Translations under genes and position numbers: made by a program | In this document: positions 25,614 through 34,201 of the stretch, piece after piece | Numbering within the stretch: the stretch's first letter is position 1 | Layout: each line of letters starts with the position of its first letter | The notes under the pieces: generated by a model | The model's database searches: none | What the model was told of the DNA's origin: nothing | The model's input: the letters and a program-made list of their open reading frames with translations, nothing else | Assembly: GCA_030427255.1 (NCBI GenBank) | Contig: JAUHWY010000004.1 | Coordinates: 62,001 to 126,000 of the forward strand | Direction of reading: 5' to 3' | Origin: Bacteroidia bacterium | Lineage (GTDB): Bacteria; Bacteroidota; Bacteroidia; CAIKAF01 | Length of the DNA: 64,000 bases

Positions 25614-27239
25614 CTACCACGAAATTTGGATCTCCCCGTCACCGCTTCGAACGCCGGCCTGTGCCGAAGGATTGGTTCCGGCATTAAAGGAACCACCCCC
25701 GCCACCTCCGGAACAGCAAGAGGAGCCTTGACCGCCTCCGCCGCCTGAGTAACCGCCACCGCCGCCACAACCGCAATAGGCTCCACCACCGCCACCAAAA
25801 CCACCATGCGCCGAACCACCCGAGGCCGCATTTCCTCCTGTAAAGGTATACTTGGTGCTTCCTCCTGTGGTGCCATTTCCTCCTGAAGAGTTTCCTCCAC
25901 TGCTTAGCCAACCGGCACCTCCACCTCCTGCACCGCTTGGGGCATTTCCTGAACCTCCGTTACCATTGGTTCCGGCGGGAGCACCTATATTCCCTTGCGT
26001 TCCATTTTGTCCCGTTTGACCGTCCAAACCTGATCCGCAACCGCTATATACAGTATTTCCCCCGCCACCGCCGCCGGCAATGAGCATAGGCTGGCTGGGA
26101 TTCGTCGAACTCCACACAAAAGATCCGCCGCCGCCGCCGCCGCTACTCCAATTCGAACTTAGGTTTTGTCCGCGTTGGCCCACTACCAAATGAAGCACTT
26201 CTCCCGGACTTACTGAAAATGTTCCTTTTACATAGGCGCCTTGTCCACCTTGAGCGTTGCCACCCTGTGCGCCCCAAGCTTCCACCGTTACCGAACAAAT
26301 TCCGGCGGGCACGGTCCATTCTTGAATCCCTCCGTTTACGGTTACTACCCCCGGGCCATAGCTATTGTTGCACTGGCTTTGGCTAGGTCCTTGTCGACCG
26401 GTGTTTCCGCAAGGCGTAAAGGTTTGGCTCCCTCCCGTAAGACAAGAAGATATTTGTACGGTTTGTGTGTCTGAGTTGCTGCAGCCCTGCTGGTCCACAA
26501 TACTTAAAATTACCGTGTAATTTCCTTGGTTTGACCAACTCACCGAAGGATTGGAGGCATTGGAACTGGCAGGAGTGCCCGATTGAAATTGCCATTGGTA
26601 GCTCAAGCCTGAAACGGAGGGGCTAAAGCTAACCGGTGCTGTGGTACTCCCTGCTAAAGGACTAAAGGCCGCCGAAGCTGGTTGAGCACTTATTGGTGTG
26701 CTAATTGGTGCGCTCTGTCCACAAGAATTTTGGGCGGATACTCCAATGCTTCCGGAAAGACCCGTTGGAAAAAAGACCTGGATGGAATCGCCTGTGCTTG
26801 GGCCTACAAACTGGGCACCTGAGGGGAGAATCCATTGGTAGGCTGATGCTCCGGGAACCGGCTGTACAGCGTACCAAACCGTATCGCCCGGACAGGGGCC
26901 GGACGCCGGTTGTTGAATCAAGGAAGGGCTTGCAGGAGCTTGAGTGCAATTGCATTGGGTAGGCTTCCATCCGGTAGGGAAGTACACTTCTACACATTCT
27001 GAAGTTACATTGTAAATTTCAAGGCCAATTGCCGGTCCATTTATATTGTTGCGTTGACTTGTAGTTAACCGAGGCAATAGAAAGCCTCTTTGATTGCTTC
27101 GTATTTCAAAGGCTGCGGAGGAGTGAGGGGCCTGTGCTGTATCCCCTACCAAAACTCCCTGTGCACCTGCACCTAAGGCACAGCAAAGGCAAAACAAAGA
27201 GAAGATAAAGAGCCGTGGAATAAAGGTGTTCGTTTTCAT
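25614..27239 (-). CDS. secreted Ig/PKD and glycine-rich-domain protein
   Basis: 541 residues. Signal peptide MKTNTFIPRLFIFSLFCLCC...GAGAQ. Residues about 30-95 hold a Bacteroidota surface-protein opening (PHSSAAFEIRSNQRGFLLPRL). Ig/PKD-like modules follow (PASGPCPGDTVWYAV..., FSPSVSGLSYQWQFQSGTP...NYTVILSIVD). From about residue 300 comes a glycine-rich domain: EAWGAQGGNAQGGQGAYVKG, VGQRGQ, SGGGGGGSFV, MLIAGGGGG and Cys-containing Gly runs to the end. This pattern matches the glycine-rich ligand-binding domain of ALK/LTK (PF12810). No T9SS sorting domain is seen at the C-terminus. Function unknown, probably surface or matrix. Confidence 0.85.
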   Translation of the reverse strand: MKTNTFIPRLFIFSLFCLCCALGAGAQGVLVGDTAQAPHSSAAFEIRSNQRGFLLPRLTTSQRNNINGPAIGLEIYNVTSECVEVYFPTGWKPTQCNCTQAPASPSLIQQPASGPCPGDTVWYAVQPVPGASAYQWILPSGAQFVGPSTGDSIQVFFPTGLSGSIGVSAQNSCGQSAPISTPISAQPASAAFSPLAGSTTAPVSFSPSVSGLSYQWQFQSGTPASSNASNPSVSWSNQGNYTVILSIVDQQGCSNSDTQTVQISSCLTGGSQTFTPCGNTGRQGPSQSQCNNSYGPGVVTVNGGIQEWTVPAGICSVTVEAWGAQGGNAQGGQGAYVKGTFSVSPGEVLHLVVGQRGQNLSSNWSSGGGGGGSFVWSSTNPSQPMLIAGGGGGGNTVYSGCGSGLDGQTGQNGTQGNIGAPAGTNGNGGSGNAPSGAGGGGAGWLSSGGNSSGGNGTTGGSTKYTFTGGNAASGGSAHGGFGGGGGAYCGCGGGGGYSGGGGGQGSSCCSGGGGGGSFNAGTNPSAQAGVRSGDGEIQISW

Positions 27240-27439
27240 ACGCTTAAAAACCTTGTATAAATTAAAGAGTTAAGATAAGTTCAAATTCCCTTCCATGTGT
27301 TTTGCTCCCAGGGCTTTTGGCCCCTCGCTGTTTAAGCCAAAATAAACAAGCGAGGAGTAAAGATAACACTGGAAAGATGCTTTGCCTTTTAACGGAAAGG
27401 TGTTTAGTATTTTCATTTAAACCACAGAAATATAGCATT

Positions 27440-29278
27440 TTATATTTCCTCATGCAAGCCATACAATATGGGGTTTCCCGGCCAACACTCCATATACAGC
27501 CGTTCTGCCTTAAGCATCACCTGGGAGGGATTCCAAACCAATATCCTCCACAAATCCTCCTGACTTTTCCATACATCTGCCAAAGGAAGGGTCAAATAAC
27601 AAACCCAAACCTGCTGCCTAAGTTTTTCGGCTTTGGCACTTTTCCAATGCACCCGATCATTCTCCGAATACCATTCACTTACAAGCTCCACATTATCAGC
27701 TTTTTCGTTGCTCCTAAAGTAAAAGGCAGCAAACAGTACATCGTTTTTCCCTAAGTCATGCCTTTTTGCCATTAGCTCCAAGCTTTTGGAATACTCCAAC
27801 CGCTGCGCATGCGGCGTGTTGAAAAAGGAATGCGTACCATTATCAAAAGCATATCGCCATCTGGGAGCAATGCTTTTTTCTTTGGGATGCTTCGTCCATA
27901 GCCAGCGGGTGCCTCCCAATAAATCCAAGCGATGGCTAAGGTAGGGGTGGCTCCTTCGCGCCCTAAACAATACATCGTGGTTGCTCGATGGAAACACTCC
28001 AACCGAGAGCCGAGGATAATTAACGCTTGCGCCCAACTCCGAAATTTCCGGACTTAGATGCACCCGGTCGAACGATTCTCCTCCGAAAAAGTCCCACCTT
28101 TTTTCCGGAATGTCCAACGCTACATAAGTATCCGGGTTCAAGCTTTGCTTTTGAGCATCAAGAGATAAGCCCTTAAACGGTTCTTTGCCCATTAGTTCGT
28201 GGTGTTTCCTAAATCCTTGGGCCCAAACTACCGAAAAGGTCAACCAAATGCCCGTAAAAGCATATCCCCAGGATTTCGGGAAGCTGGAAAGTCCCTTAGA
28301 TAAAAACAACAGCAAAAAAGGACAAGCAAACAACAGTGCTGCCGGCTGCAAAACAGGATTTACCCAAACCGAGTATCCGTAGCCAACGGCTTGAGGAAAA
28401 ATAAAGGCCAACAGCAACCAAAAGCTTGACTTTGGAAGGTGCATGGCTTTTTCTGAATGCATATACAAAGCACAAAGAGCCAAAAATCCTGCGCTGCCCC
28501 AAAGCAAAGGGCTGAATGCAAACAAATAGCTTAGGAAATCCCATACGAACCTTGGCTCAGGGGTTCCCAACCAACCATCCGGCCCACCAATGCCGCCCAT
28601 ACTTAATTGATGCAAAAAGTAGGGTAAGTAGGGGGCAAAGCCGGCCAGCATTACGGCTCCGCTGACTCCCCAAGCTAGTCGCCTTTGGGCAGGCCACCAA
28701 AACCCTGCCGATAACCATAAAAAGGCCGCCTGCAACGCTGCAAAGTAGTGGCTGTAGGCGCAAATCCATGCGGCTAAAACCCATTGAACCCAATGTCCGC
28801 GCTTAACCTGTTCTTTTTTCGAAAGGAAAAACCACATTTGCGCCATCCATAAGGTGCCGTTTAGACCGGGACCGTAGGGGCGGGCAACTTGTCCATAATA
28901 AATAAAGAAGGGCAAAACCGCCATAGCTCCTGCTGCCCAAAAGGCCGCAGACTTTCCAAACCATTGTTTTGTAAGCCAATACATTTGGTGTACTGCCAAA
29001 ACGGAAATAAGTACAAAGGGTAGCTTGATTAAAAATACCGAACCACCGCAAATTGGTACATAGTAATAAAGAAAGATTTGAACCAAAGGCGGGTGACCGT
29101 CTACAGCCACACCATGCTCCATTAAATGGCTAAAGGTGGGCGAATCCAAACGCAACAGCGCACTAATCTCATCGCTGGTGAGTGGAATACCTCCCGGAAC
29201 CCACCACCTCAAAAAGGCAGCACTAAGCAGCAAGGCAATATAAGCCCAATGGTCGCTTTGTTTGGTGGTAAGATACAC
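27440..29278 (-). CDS. GT39/ArnT-like polytopic glycosyltransferase
   Basis: 612 residues with about ten membrane segments in the first two thirds and a soluble C-terminal part (from about residue 430). The first loop carries TSDEISALL (acidic DE pair that would bind the lipid-phosphate donor) and VDGHPPLVQIFLYYY, typical of GT39/GT-C enzymes that transfer a sugar from a polyprenyl-phosphate donor outside the cytoplasmic membrane. Acceptor unknown. Isolated on the minus strand; the ends are flanked by 200-280 bp gaps without genes. Confidence 0.85.
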   Translation of the reverse strand: MYLTTKQSDHWAYIALLLSAAFLRWWVPGGIPLTSDEISALLRLDSPTFSHLMEHGVAVDGHPPLVQIFLYYYVPICGGSVFLIKLPFVLISVLAVHQMYWLTKQWFGKSAAFWAAGAMAVLPFFIYYGQVARPYGPGLNGTLWMAQMWFFLSKKEQVKRGHWVQWVLAAWICAYSHYFAALQAAFLWLSAGFWWPAQRRLAWGVSGAVMLAGFAPYLPYFLHQLSMGGIGGPDGWLGTPEPRFVWDFLSYLFAFSPLLWGSAGFLALCALYMHSEKAMHLPKSSFWLLLAFIFPQAVGYGYSVWVNPVLQPAALLFACPFLLLFLSKGLSSFPKSWGYAFTGIWLTFSVVWAQGFRKHHELMGKEPFKGLSLDAQKQSLNPDTYVALDIPEKRWDFFGGESFDRVHLSPEISELGASVNYPRLSVGVFPSSNHDVLFRARRSHPYLSHRLDLLGGTRWLWTKHPKEKSIAPRWRYAFDNGTHSFFNTPHAQRLEYSKSLELMAKRHDLGKNDVLFAAFYFRSNEKADNVELVSEWYSENDRVHWKSAKAEKLRQQVWVCYLTLPLADVWKSQEDLWRILVWNPSQVMLKAERLYMECWPGNPILYGLHEEI

Positions 29279-29558
29279 GCCATAAATGTACGCAGTTTGT
29301 CGAAAGACTGCGATTTTAAGGATTCTGAAAGCGTTTGATAATTAGCTAGTTACGATTATGGGCTGATTTTTTTCAACAAACCATAGGACCAACTTTGTTG
29401 CTTTGCATGGCAAAACGGCTTTAAATGCTGCTGAAATTCAATTGCTTACGCTTTTGACTTATAATATAGAAGCTTTGCCCGAACCACCAAACTGACTTTT
29501 CCACCACAGGCTAATAACTTGACTTTAGTGTCCCAAAGAATGGCTTTAATTTTACGCT

Positions 29559-31109
29559 ATGGAAGAGCAAGGTAGGAGCACGGCACGCCAAAATAAATCT
29601 AAAGTTCGCAATATTAGTCCCATAAGCAACGAAATGGGGCGCATTCCTCCCCAAGCAGTTGACCTGGAGGAGGCCGTTTTAGGAGCCTTAATGCTGGAAA
29701 AGGATGCCTTAACCGCAGTGATAGATATTTTGCGTCCCGAAGCATTTTATAAGCCTGCACATCAAATGATTTATCAGGCCATCCAAAACCTGTTCCAAAA
29801 GTCGGAGCCGGTAGATATGCTTACCGTTACCCAGCAATTAAGCTCCGAGGGCAACTTGGAAGTGGTGGGTGGACCCTACTACATTACCCAACTTACCAGC
29901 AGAGTTGGCTCCTCTGCCAATGTGGAGTTCCACGCCCGTATTGTGGTCGAAAAATTTATTAAGCGAGAGCTCATCCGGATTTCTAACGAAGTAATGCACG
30001 ATGCCTTCGAAGAAACCAGCGATGTGTTTGACTTGCTCGATCGCGCCGAGAAAAACCTGTTCGACGTAGCTCAAGGCAATATTCGCCGTACCAGCGAATC
30101 TATGGGAGAGTTAATCAACCAAGCCCTGAAGCAAATTGAGGCAGCTAAGAGCGATTCCGGAGCTCTCACAGGTGTACCTACCAGTTTTACGGATTTGGAT
30201 GAAATTACTGCAGGTTGGCAGCCCTCCGATTTAATTATCGTAGCCGCACGTCCTGCCATGGGTAAAACGGCTTTTTCTCTAAGCATGGCTCGAAATGCGG
30301 CCGTCGACCATAAAATCCCCGTAGCTGTTTTTAGTTTGGAAATGGGGGCTGTTCAATTGGTCAATCGCCTTATTTCTTCAGAAACCGGAATTTCTTCCGA
30401 AAAACTCCGTCGGGGAAACCTTACCGAAACCGACTGGGAGCGGCTCAATACCAAGCTTTCAAATCTGGCAGAAGCCAAAATCTTTATCAACGACACCCCA
30501 GGCCTTTCCATTTTCGAGTTTAGAGCCATAGCACGAAGACTCAAACAACATTCCGATATAGGAATGATTATTATTGACTACCTCCAACTCATGACCGCAG
30601 GTAGCGAACTAAAAGGCATGCGTGAACAAGAAATTTCTACCATTTCTCGCTCGCTTAAAGCCATAGCCAAAGAACTTAAAGTGCCCATTATTGCACTTTC
30701 TCAGCTCTCTCGGGCTGTGGAAAACAGACCCGGAGAAAAGAAGCCCCAGTTGTCGGATTTAAGGGAGTCCGGTGCTATTGAGCAAGACGCCGATGTAGTG
30801 TGCTTCCTATATCGTCCCGAATATTACGGCGTAATGGAGGATGCGGAAGGTCGGCCCACTCAGGGTTTGGCTCAAATAATTATTGCCAAACACCGAAACG
30901 GCAAAACCGACGAGGTCTACCTCCGCTTCGTAAATGAGTTGGTGCGTTTTGAAAACCCCGACAGTGAATTCACTAAATCCGGAGCTGAGGGCGGCGGTTT
31001 TGGAAGAAACCTTCCCGATCCCAGCAGTTTGGGCGGTCAGCGCACCGTTACCTTGCAAAGCAGAATGAACGACGATTTGGCCTCTTTTGACGACGATGCA
31101 CCTTTCTAA
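29559..31109 (+). CDS. dnaB: replicative DNA helicase DnaB
   Basis: 516 residues. N-terminal primase-interacting domain (PPQAVDLEEAVLGALMLEKDAL), linker, then RecA-like helicase domain with Walker A PAMGKTAFS, Walker B MIIIDYLQLM, LSQLSRAVENRPGEKKPQLSDLRESG (split across motif H3/H4) and arginine finger region IAKHRNGKTDEVYL. No intein. The C-terminus is extended by about 60 residues beyond the core, polar and Gly/Ser rich, as in other Bacteroidota. It unwinds DNA at the fork. Gap of 280 bp upstream holds no gene. Confidence 0.98.
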   Translation: MEEQGRSTARQNKSKVRNISPISNEMGRIPPQAVDLEEAVLGALMLEKDALTAVIDILRPEAFYKPAHQMIYQAIQNLFQKSEPVDMLTVTQQLSSEGNLEVVGGPYYITQLTSRVGSSANVEFHARIVVEKFIKRELIRISNEVMHDAFEETSDVFDLLDRAEKNLFDVAQGNIRRTSESMGELINQALKQIEAAKSDSGALTGVPTSFTDLDEITAGWQPSDLIIVAARPAMGKTAFSLSMARNAAVDHKIPVAVFSLEMGAVQLVNRLISSETGISSEKLRRGNLTETDWERLNTKLSNLAEAKIFINDTPGLSIFEFRAIARRLKQHSDIGMIIIDYLQLMTAGSELKGMREQEISTISRSLKAIAKELKVPIIALSQLSRAVENRPGEKKPQLSDLRESGAIEQDADVVCFLYRPEYYGVMEDAEGRPTQGLAQIIIAKHRNGKTDEVYLRFVNELVRFENPDSEFTKSGAEGGGFGRNLPDPSSLGGQRTVTLQSRMNDDLASFDDDAPF

Positions 31110-31155
31110 GCCATAAGGAATGAAACTTCTAAGCATGGACATCGTTACTATTATT

Positions 31156-31163
31156 TAAATTTG
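31156..31163 (+). promoter_or_regulatory. candidate minus-7 box upstream of the gene at 31172
   Basis: TAAATTTG, an exact TAnnTTTG match, only 8 nt before the start codon, so the message would have almost no leader. No minus-33 element recognized. The gene may instead be read from dnaB, 62 nt upstream. Confidence 0.3.
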
Positions 31164-31171
31164 GTAGGATA

Positions 31172-32434
31172 ATGTGTAGAAGTCTTTGCTTGGCGCTTTT
31201 GTTTGTTTTAGGTTTTGGCTCCCAAGCCAAAGCAGGGTATTTGTTGGTGCCAATGGATCAAAATCAGTCCAACCACCTCAAAGCCTATGGCTTGGCTTAT
31301 TGGGTGCTGGGTTTTGAAACCGATATCTATTGGTTGCTAAACTATAGGGGCGGTGCGTTCATGTTTAAAGCCCACCCCGATTTTGAGGCAGAATGCCGCA
31401 TCCGTGGTATTTCTTTTGAAAGCATTGCCGATGCTAAGTCCACTCAAATTTTGGCCGAGCTTTCGGCGCCGGACGTCAATATGGATGCAGTAAAGCTGGA
31501 GAAGCAGCCAAGAATTGCAGTGTATTCCCCCCCCGGAAAACAACCTTGGGACGATGCAGTAACCCTAGTACTTACTTATGCCGAAATTCCCTACGATGTA
31601 ATTTACGACGAAGAGGTCATTGGGGGGGAATTGCCTACCTACGATTGGCTTCACTTGCACCACGAAGATTTTACCGGCCAATACGGCAGGTTTTGGGCAG
31701 GGTATCGTAACATGCCTTGGTACCAAGAACAGGTCCGTAGTTCCGAGGCTCTTGCCCGCAAATTGGGATTTGAAAAGGTGTCGCAATTGAAGCTGGGCGT
31801 CGCCAAAAAAATCCGCGATTTCACCGCCGGAGGTGGATATTTATTTGCCATGTGCTCCGCTACCGATTCCTATGATATTGCTCTAGCTGCCGAAGGAGTA
31901 GACATTTGCGAAAGTATGTTTGATGGAGATCCTATGGATCCTAAGGCGCAACAAAAATTAGATTACTCCAAAACGTTTGCTTTTAAAGATTTTCGCCTCT
32001 CCCTAAATCCTATGGAATACGAGTATTCCAACATTGACAATACCAACTTTAGAAGGGTGCAAAAAAATCTGGACTTTTTTACCCTTTTTGAGTTTTCTGC
32101 CAAATGGGACCCTGTGCCTACCATGCTTACTCAAAATCATCAACGAGTAGTATATGGCTTCATGGGACAAACCACTGCTTTTAATAAGGCAACCCTCAAA
32201 AGCAATGTGCTCATCATGGGCGAGCAAAAAGAAGCCAACGAAGCGCGTTATATCCATGGTGAATTTGGAAAGGGGTTTTGGACTTTTTATGGTGGACATG
32301 ACCCGGAAGATTATCAACATTTTGTGGGCGACCCACCTACCGATTTGGCTTTACATCCCAATAGTCCGGGCTACCGGTTAATTTTAAATAATGTGTTGTT
32401 TCCGGCGGCAAAGAAAAAGAAGCAGAAGACCTGA
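31172..32434 (+). CDS. exported protein of the Bacteroidota 'asparagine synthetase B' group
   Basis: 420 residues. Signal peptide MCRSLCLALLFVLGFGSQAKA precedes GYLLVPMDQNQSNHLKAYGLAYW. Homologs directly after dnaB are widespread in Bacteroidota, usually annotated as asparagine synthetase B; no glutaminase Cys at residue 2 of the mature protein and no PP-loop ATP motif are visible, so I doubt that name. The middle (RIAVYSPPGKQPWDDAVTLVL, DYDWLHLHHEDFTG-like, GGYLFAMCSATDSYD) suggests a class I glutamine-amidotransferase/ThuA-type fold. The C-terminus is Lys-rich. Role unknown. Stop codon is followed within 5 nt by a heptamer repeat and hairpin array. Confidence 0.8.
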   Translation: MCRSLCLALLFVLGFGSQAKAGYLLVPMDQNQSNHLKAYGLAYWVLGFETDIYWLLNYRGGAFMFKAHPDFEAECRIRGISFESIADAKSTQILAELSAPDVNMDAVKLEKQPRIAVYSPPGKQPWDDAVTLVLTYAEIPYDVIYDEEVIGGELPTYDWLHLHHEDFTGQYGRFWAGYRNMPWYQEQVRSSEALARKLGFEKVSQLKLGVAKKIRDFTAGGGYLFAMCSATDSYDIALAAEGVDICESMFDGDPMDPKAQQKLDYSKTFAFKDFRLSLNPMEYEYSNIDNTNFRRVQKNLDFFTLFEFSAKWDPVPTMLTQNHQRVVYGFMGQTTAFNKATLKSNVLIMGEQKEANEARYIHGEFGKGFWTFYGGHDPEDYQHFVGDPPTDLALHPNSPGYRLILNNVLFPAAKKKKQKT

Positions 32435-32438
32435 GGAG

Positions 32439-32590
32439 GAATGGTGAATGGTGAATGGTGAGGTAAAGACGGGATGCCTCCCGTCTCTTATGACGCAGTA
32501 AAGACGGAATGCCTCCCGTCTCTTATGACGCAGTAAAGACGGAATGCCTTCCGTCTCCTAATGATAAGTGAAGACGCAACATCTTGCGTC
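32439..32590 (+). repeat. short heptamer array plus four hairpins at 35-bp spacing
   Basis: Three GAATGGT units (32439-32459) run into GAGGTAAA and then four 18-nt hairpins starting at 32468, 32503, 32538 and 32573, exactly 35 bp apart. Stems: GACGGGA/TCCCGTC, GACGGAA/TCCCGTC (one G-U), GACGGAA/TTCCGTC and GACGCAA/TTGCGTC, each with a 4-nt loop. The first three share the 17-bp spacer TCTTATGACGCAGTAAA. The last is followed by eight T and can serve as an intrinsic terminator for the upstream gene. Confidence 0.9.
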
Positions 32591-32601
32591 TCATTTTTTT
32601 T

Positions 32602-32752
32602 GGCCGCCTTATCCTGCTGTCTGCGGTAGTGCCACGTCTCCGGCCCACGGTCTGCGGCCGCTCCGGGGTCTTCGTTCCTCAGCCTCCTCGCTTGGCCGCA
32701 TACCGGGGCCAGAGCCGCGTCAGCTACCTGCTTCCATCAGGGGCGGAAGAGT
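32602..32752. repeat. GC-rich intergenic hairpin element, copy F
   Basis: GC-rich block between two heptamer arrays. It opens GGCCGCCTTATCC, like GGCGCCATATCC in the block at 60671, and contains a stem TGCGGCC with GGCCGCA. No coding sense seen. Confidence 0.6.
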
Positions 32753-32772
32753 ACCGAATCAAAAAAGAAAGG

Positions 32773-32975
32773 TTAAATGATGAGGTAAAGACGGGATGCC
32801 TCCGGTCTATCAATGATCAATGATGAATGGTGAATGATCAATGATGAATGGTGAATGATAAATGATGAATGATGAATGATGAATGGTGAATGGTGAATGG
32901 TGAATGATGAATGATAAATGATGAATGATAAATGGTGATGTAGATACGTGATGCCTCCCGTCTCCCTGGTGCCCC
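32773..32975 (+). repeat. heptamer array with flanking hairpin remnants
   Basis: Eighteen 7-bp units of the form (G/A/C)AATGRT at 32811-32936. Before it lies AAATGAT-GAGGTAAA and a copy of the hairpin (GACGGGA....TCCGGTC, one mismatch); after it a decayed copy (GATGCCTCCCGTCTC, near 32949-32964). Same joint rule as in the arrays at 32439 and 49163. Confidence 0.85.
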
Positions 32976-33056
32976 TCGTCTCTGAATGGTATCTTTATTT
33001 TGGCTTTTTTGTAGGCTCATTGGTTAAGCGTTTTTCATTACATAAATCAAACAGCT

Positions 33057-33606
33057 ATGATTAAGGTGTTTCTCTTTTGGTTTTGCTTGTTGGGGAGGCT
33101 TTTTGGGCAGTTGGATTCCGTGCCCGGTCAAAATGGCAGTTCAATAGTAATTTTAGAGTCTTCCTCTCGTGCCGGGGCGGCGCCAAGGGTATTTGAAAAA
33201 CCCGAGAATGCCGCTGGCTTTTTGAGGCGTGGAGGTCAAAGGATAACTCTGGGCTTAGGATTGGGATTGGCCGGCCCCACATTAGCCTTAACTCCGCTTG
33301 CTTTCTCCTCGAATTCGGAAACTACCCTACCTTTAGAGACCGTTGACGCGTTGTGTTTTCAAGGCGAATTAAGGCACGGCCAAATTGAAAGTCCGCAGTT
33401 TACTGATTGTAAATGAGGAACTTGAGATTTGGCCGTAACGAAAAGTCGCCGCCAGAATAGCAGCGCATCAACGGTCTCCTTTTGCTGTTGCCGGAGGACT
33501 GATTGGCCTTATTGGCTATGGTTTTTTGTTTGCCGGAGCAAACGATGTTCGGAAGGCCGGAATTTGTTTGAGCAGTGAGGGTGTGGGTTTGGGTGTCCGG
33601 TTTTAA
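33057..33606 (+). pseudogene. small exported glycine-rich membrane protein gene split by a MITE-like insertion
   Basis: The 5' part (33057-33334) encodes a signal peptide (MIKVFLFWFCLLGRLFGQ) and a protein reaching GGQRITLGLGLGLAGP...TTLP. The element at 33335-33477 then intervenes; read through, translation stops at 33416. Removing the element plus one 5-bp copy of CCTTT joins the frame without a gap as TTLP-FAVAGGLIGLIGYG...GLGVRF and a stop at 33604-33606, a protein of about 133 residues with two hydrophobic segments. The agreement in frame, hydrophobicity and glycine richness makes the reconstruction convincing. Family and function not recognized. Confidence 0.8.
33335..33477 (+). mobile_element. 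143-bp palindromic MITE-like element
   Basis: The ends are inverted repeats: GAGACCGTTGACGCG at the left against CGCATCAACGGTCTC at the right. Inside, ACGGCCAAAT pairs with ATTTGGCCGT and the centre is TTTAC-TGATT-GTAAA, so the whole element can form one cruciform. CCTTT occurs at 33330-33334 and again at 33478-33482, fitting a 5-bp target duplication (exact end assignment is uncertain by 1-2 bp). A homologous copy is at 7103-7380. No ORF inside; it must depend on a transposase elsewhere. Confidence 0.8.
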
Positions 33607-33672
33607 GCTTGGTGAGAAAACGCCCAAAGAATTCAAGATTTTTTCCGGCCCGGATGCTGTGAAAAGCCCGGA

Positions 33673-33758
33673 AAACAAAGCCTTAGGGCGGTGTGGGCAG
33701 TGGAGGCCCCCGATGTTTCGGGGGACCCCGCAAGCCCCACCGCCCTTAGGCTTTGTTT
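33673..33758. repeat. 86-bp palindrome with CCCCCGA/TCGGGGG tip
   Basis: The two 21-nt arms, beginning AAACAAAGCCTTAGGGC and ending GCCCTTAGGCTTTGTTT, pair with one mismatch. The tip is GGCCCCCGATGTTTCGGGGGACC. Related in plan to the palindrome at 7418-7500 and perhaps to a decayed CCCCGAAACTTTGGG at about 36781. It lies in the gap between the broken gene and the response-regulator gene. Confidence 0.8.
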
Positions 33759-33835
33759 GAGGACTTGCAGCAAGCAGCCGGAAATGCCGGCCAAATAAAA
33801 AATCCCATGCATTTAGCATCCCTCATCATGCCTAC

Positions 33836-34201
33836 TCAGGCTTCCTTTTGCAAGCGCTCAAAAATGACATCGAATTGCGCCGGTTTGGTCCAACACTCCA
33901 AAATTAGTCCCTCGTTCTTGGCATGTTGAAGTGCTTCGTCTATCATGTAACCCGTTAGAATATAATATCTTAGTTTGCTAAACTGTTTTTTGGCCAGCTG
34001 TATAAATTCCAATCCCGTCATTTGGGGCATTTTCATATCGCTTATAACGTGTGTTATTTGTGGGTTTTCTTTTAAAAAGGATAAAGCTTCTTGTCCGTTT
34101 TCAGCGGTAATTACAGCACATTTTTTACCCATTAATTTTTCAAAAATGAGGCGGTTGATTTGTTCGTCGTCCACGTACAATACATGCATGGTTTCATTCA
34201 T
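33836..34201 (-). CDS. single-domain response regulator (CheY-like)
   Basis: 121 residues, a receiver domain alone: VLYVDDEQINR (acidic pair), HVISDMKMPQMTGLEF (phospho-acceptor Asp), ILTGY (conserved Thr) and CWTKPAQ (conserved Lys). No output domain. Its start overlaps the stop of the PAS kinase gene by 8 nt, so the two are translationally coupled and probably act as a pair. Output may be protein-protein, or phosphotransfer. Confidence 0.95.
   Translation of the reverse strand: MNETMHVLYVDDEQINRLIFEKLMGKKCAVITAENGQEALSFLKENPQITHVISDMKMPQMTGLEFIQLAKKQFSKLRYYILTGYMIDEALQHAKNEGLILECWTKPAQFDVIFERLQKEA

Noticed and set aside
25577-25911. Minus-strand frames of Arg/Trp- or Val/Glu-rich sequence within the glycine-rich gene
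   Set aside because: They arise from GGN codon runs read in other phases.
31172-32434. Naming the dnaB neighbor as a true asparagine synthetase
   Set aside because: It has a signal peptide and lacks the N-terminal glutaminase Cys and PP-loop motif expected of AsnB.
32439-32590. Possible CRISPR array (repeat unit of 35 bp)
   Set aside because: The supposed spacers are identical between units, there are only four units, and no cas gene is near.
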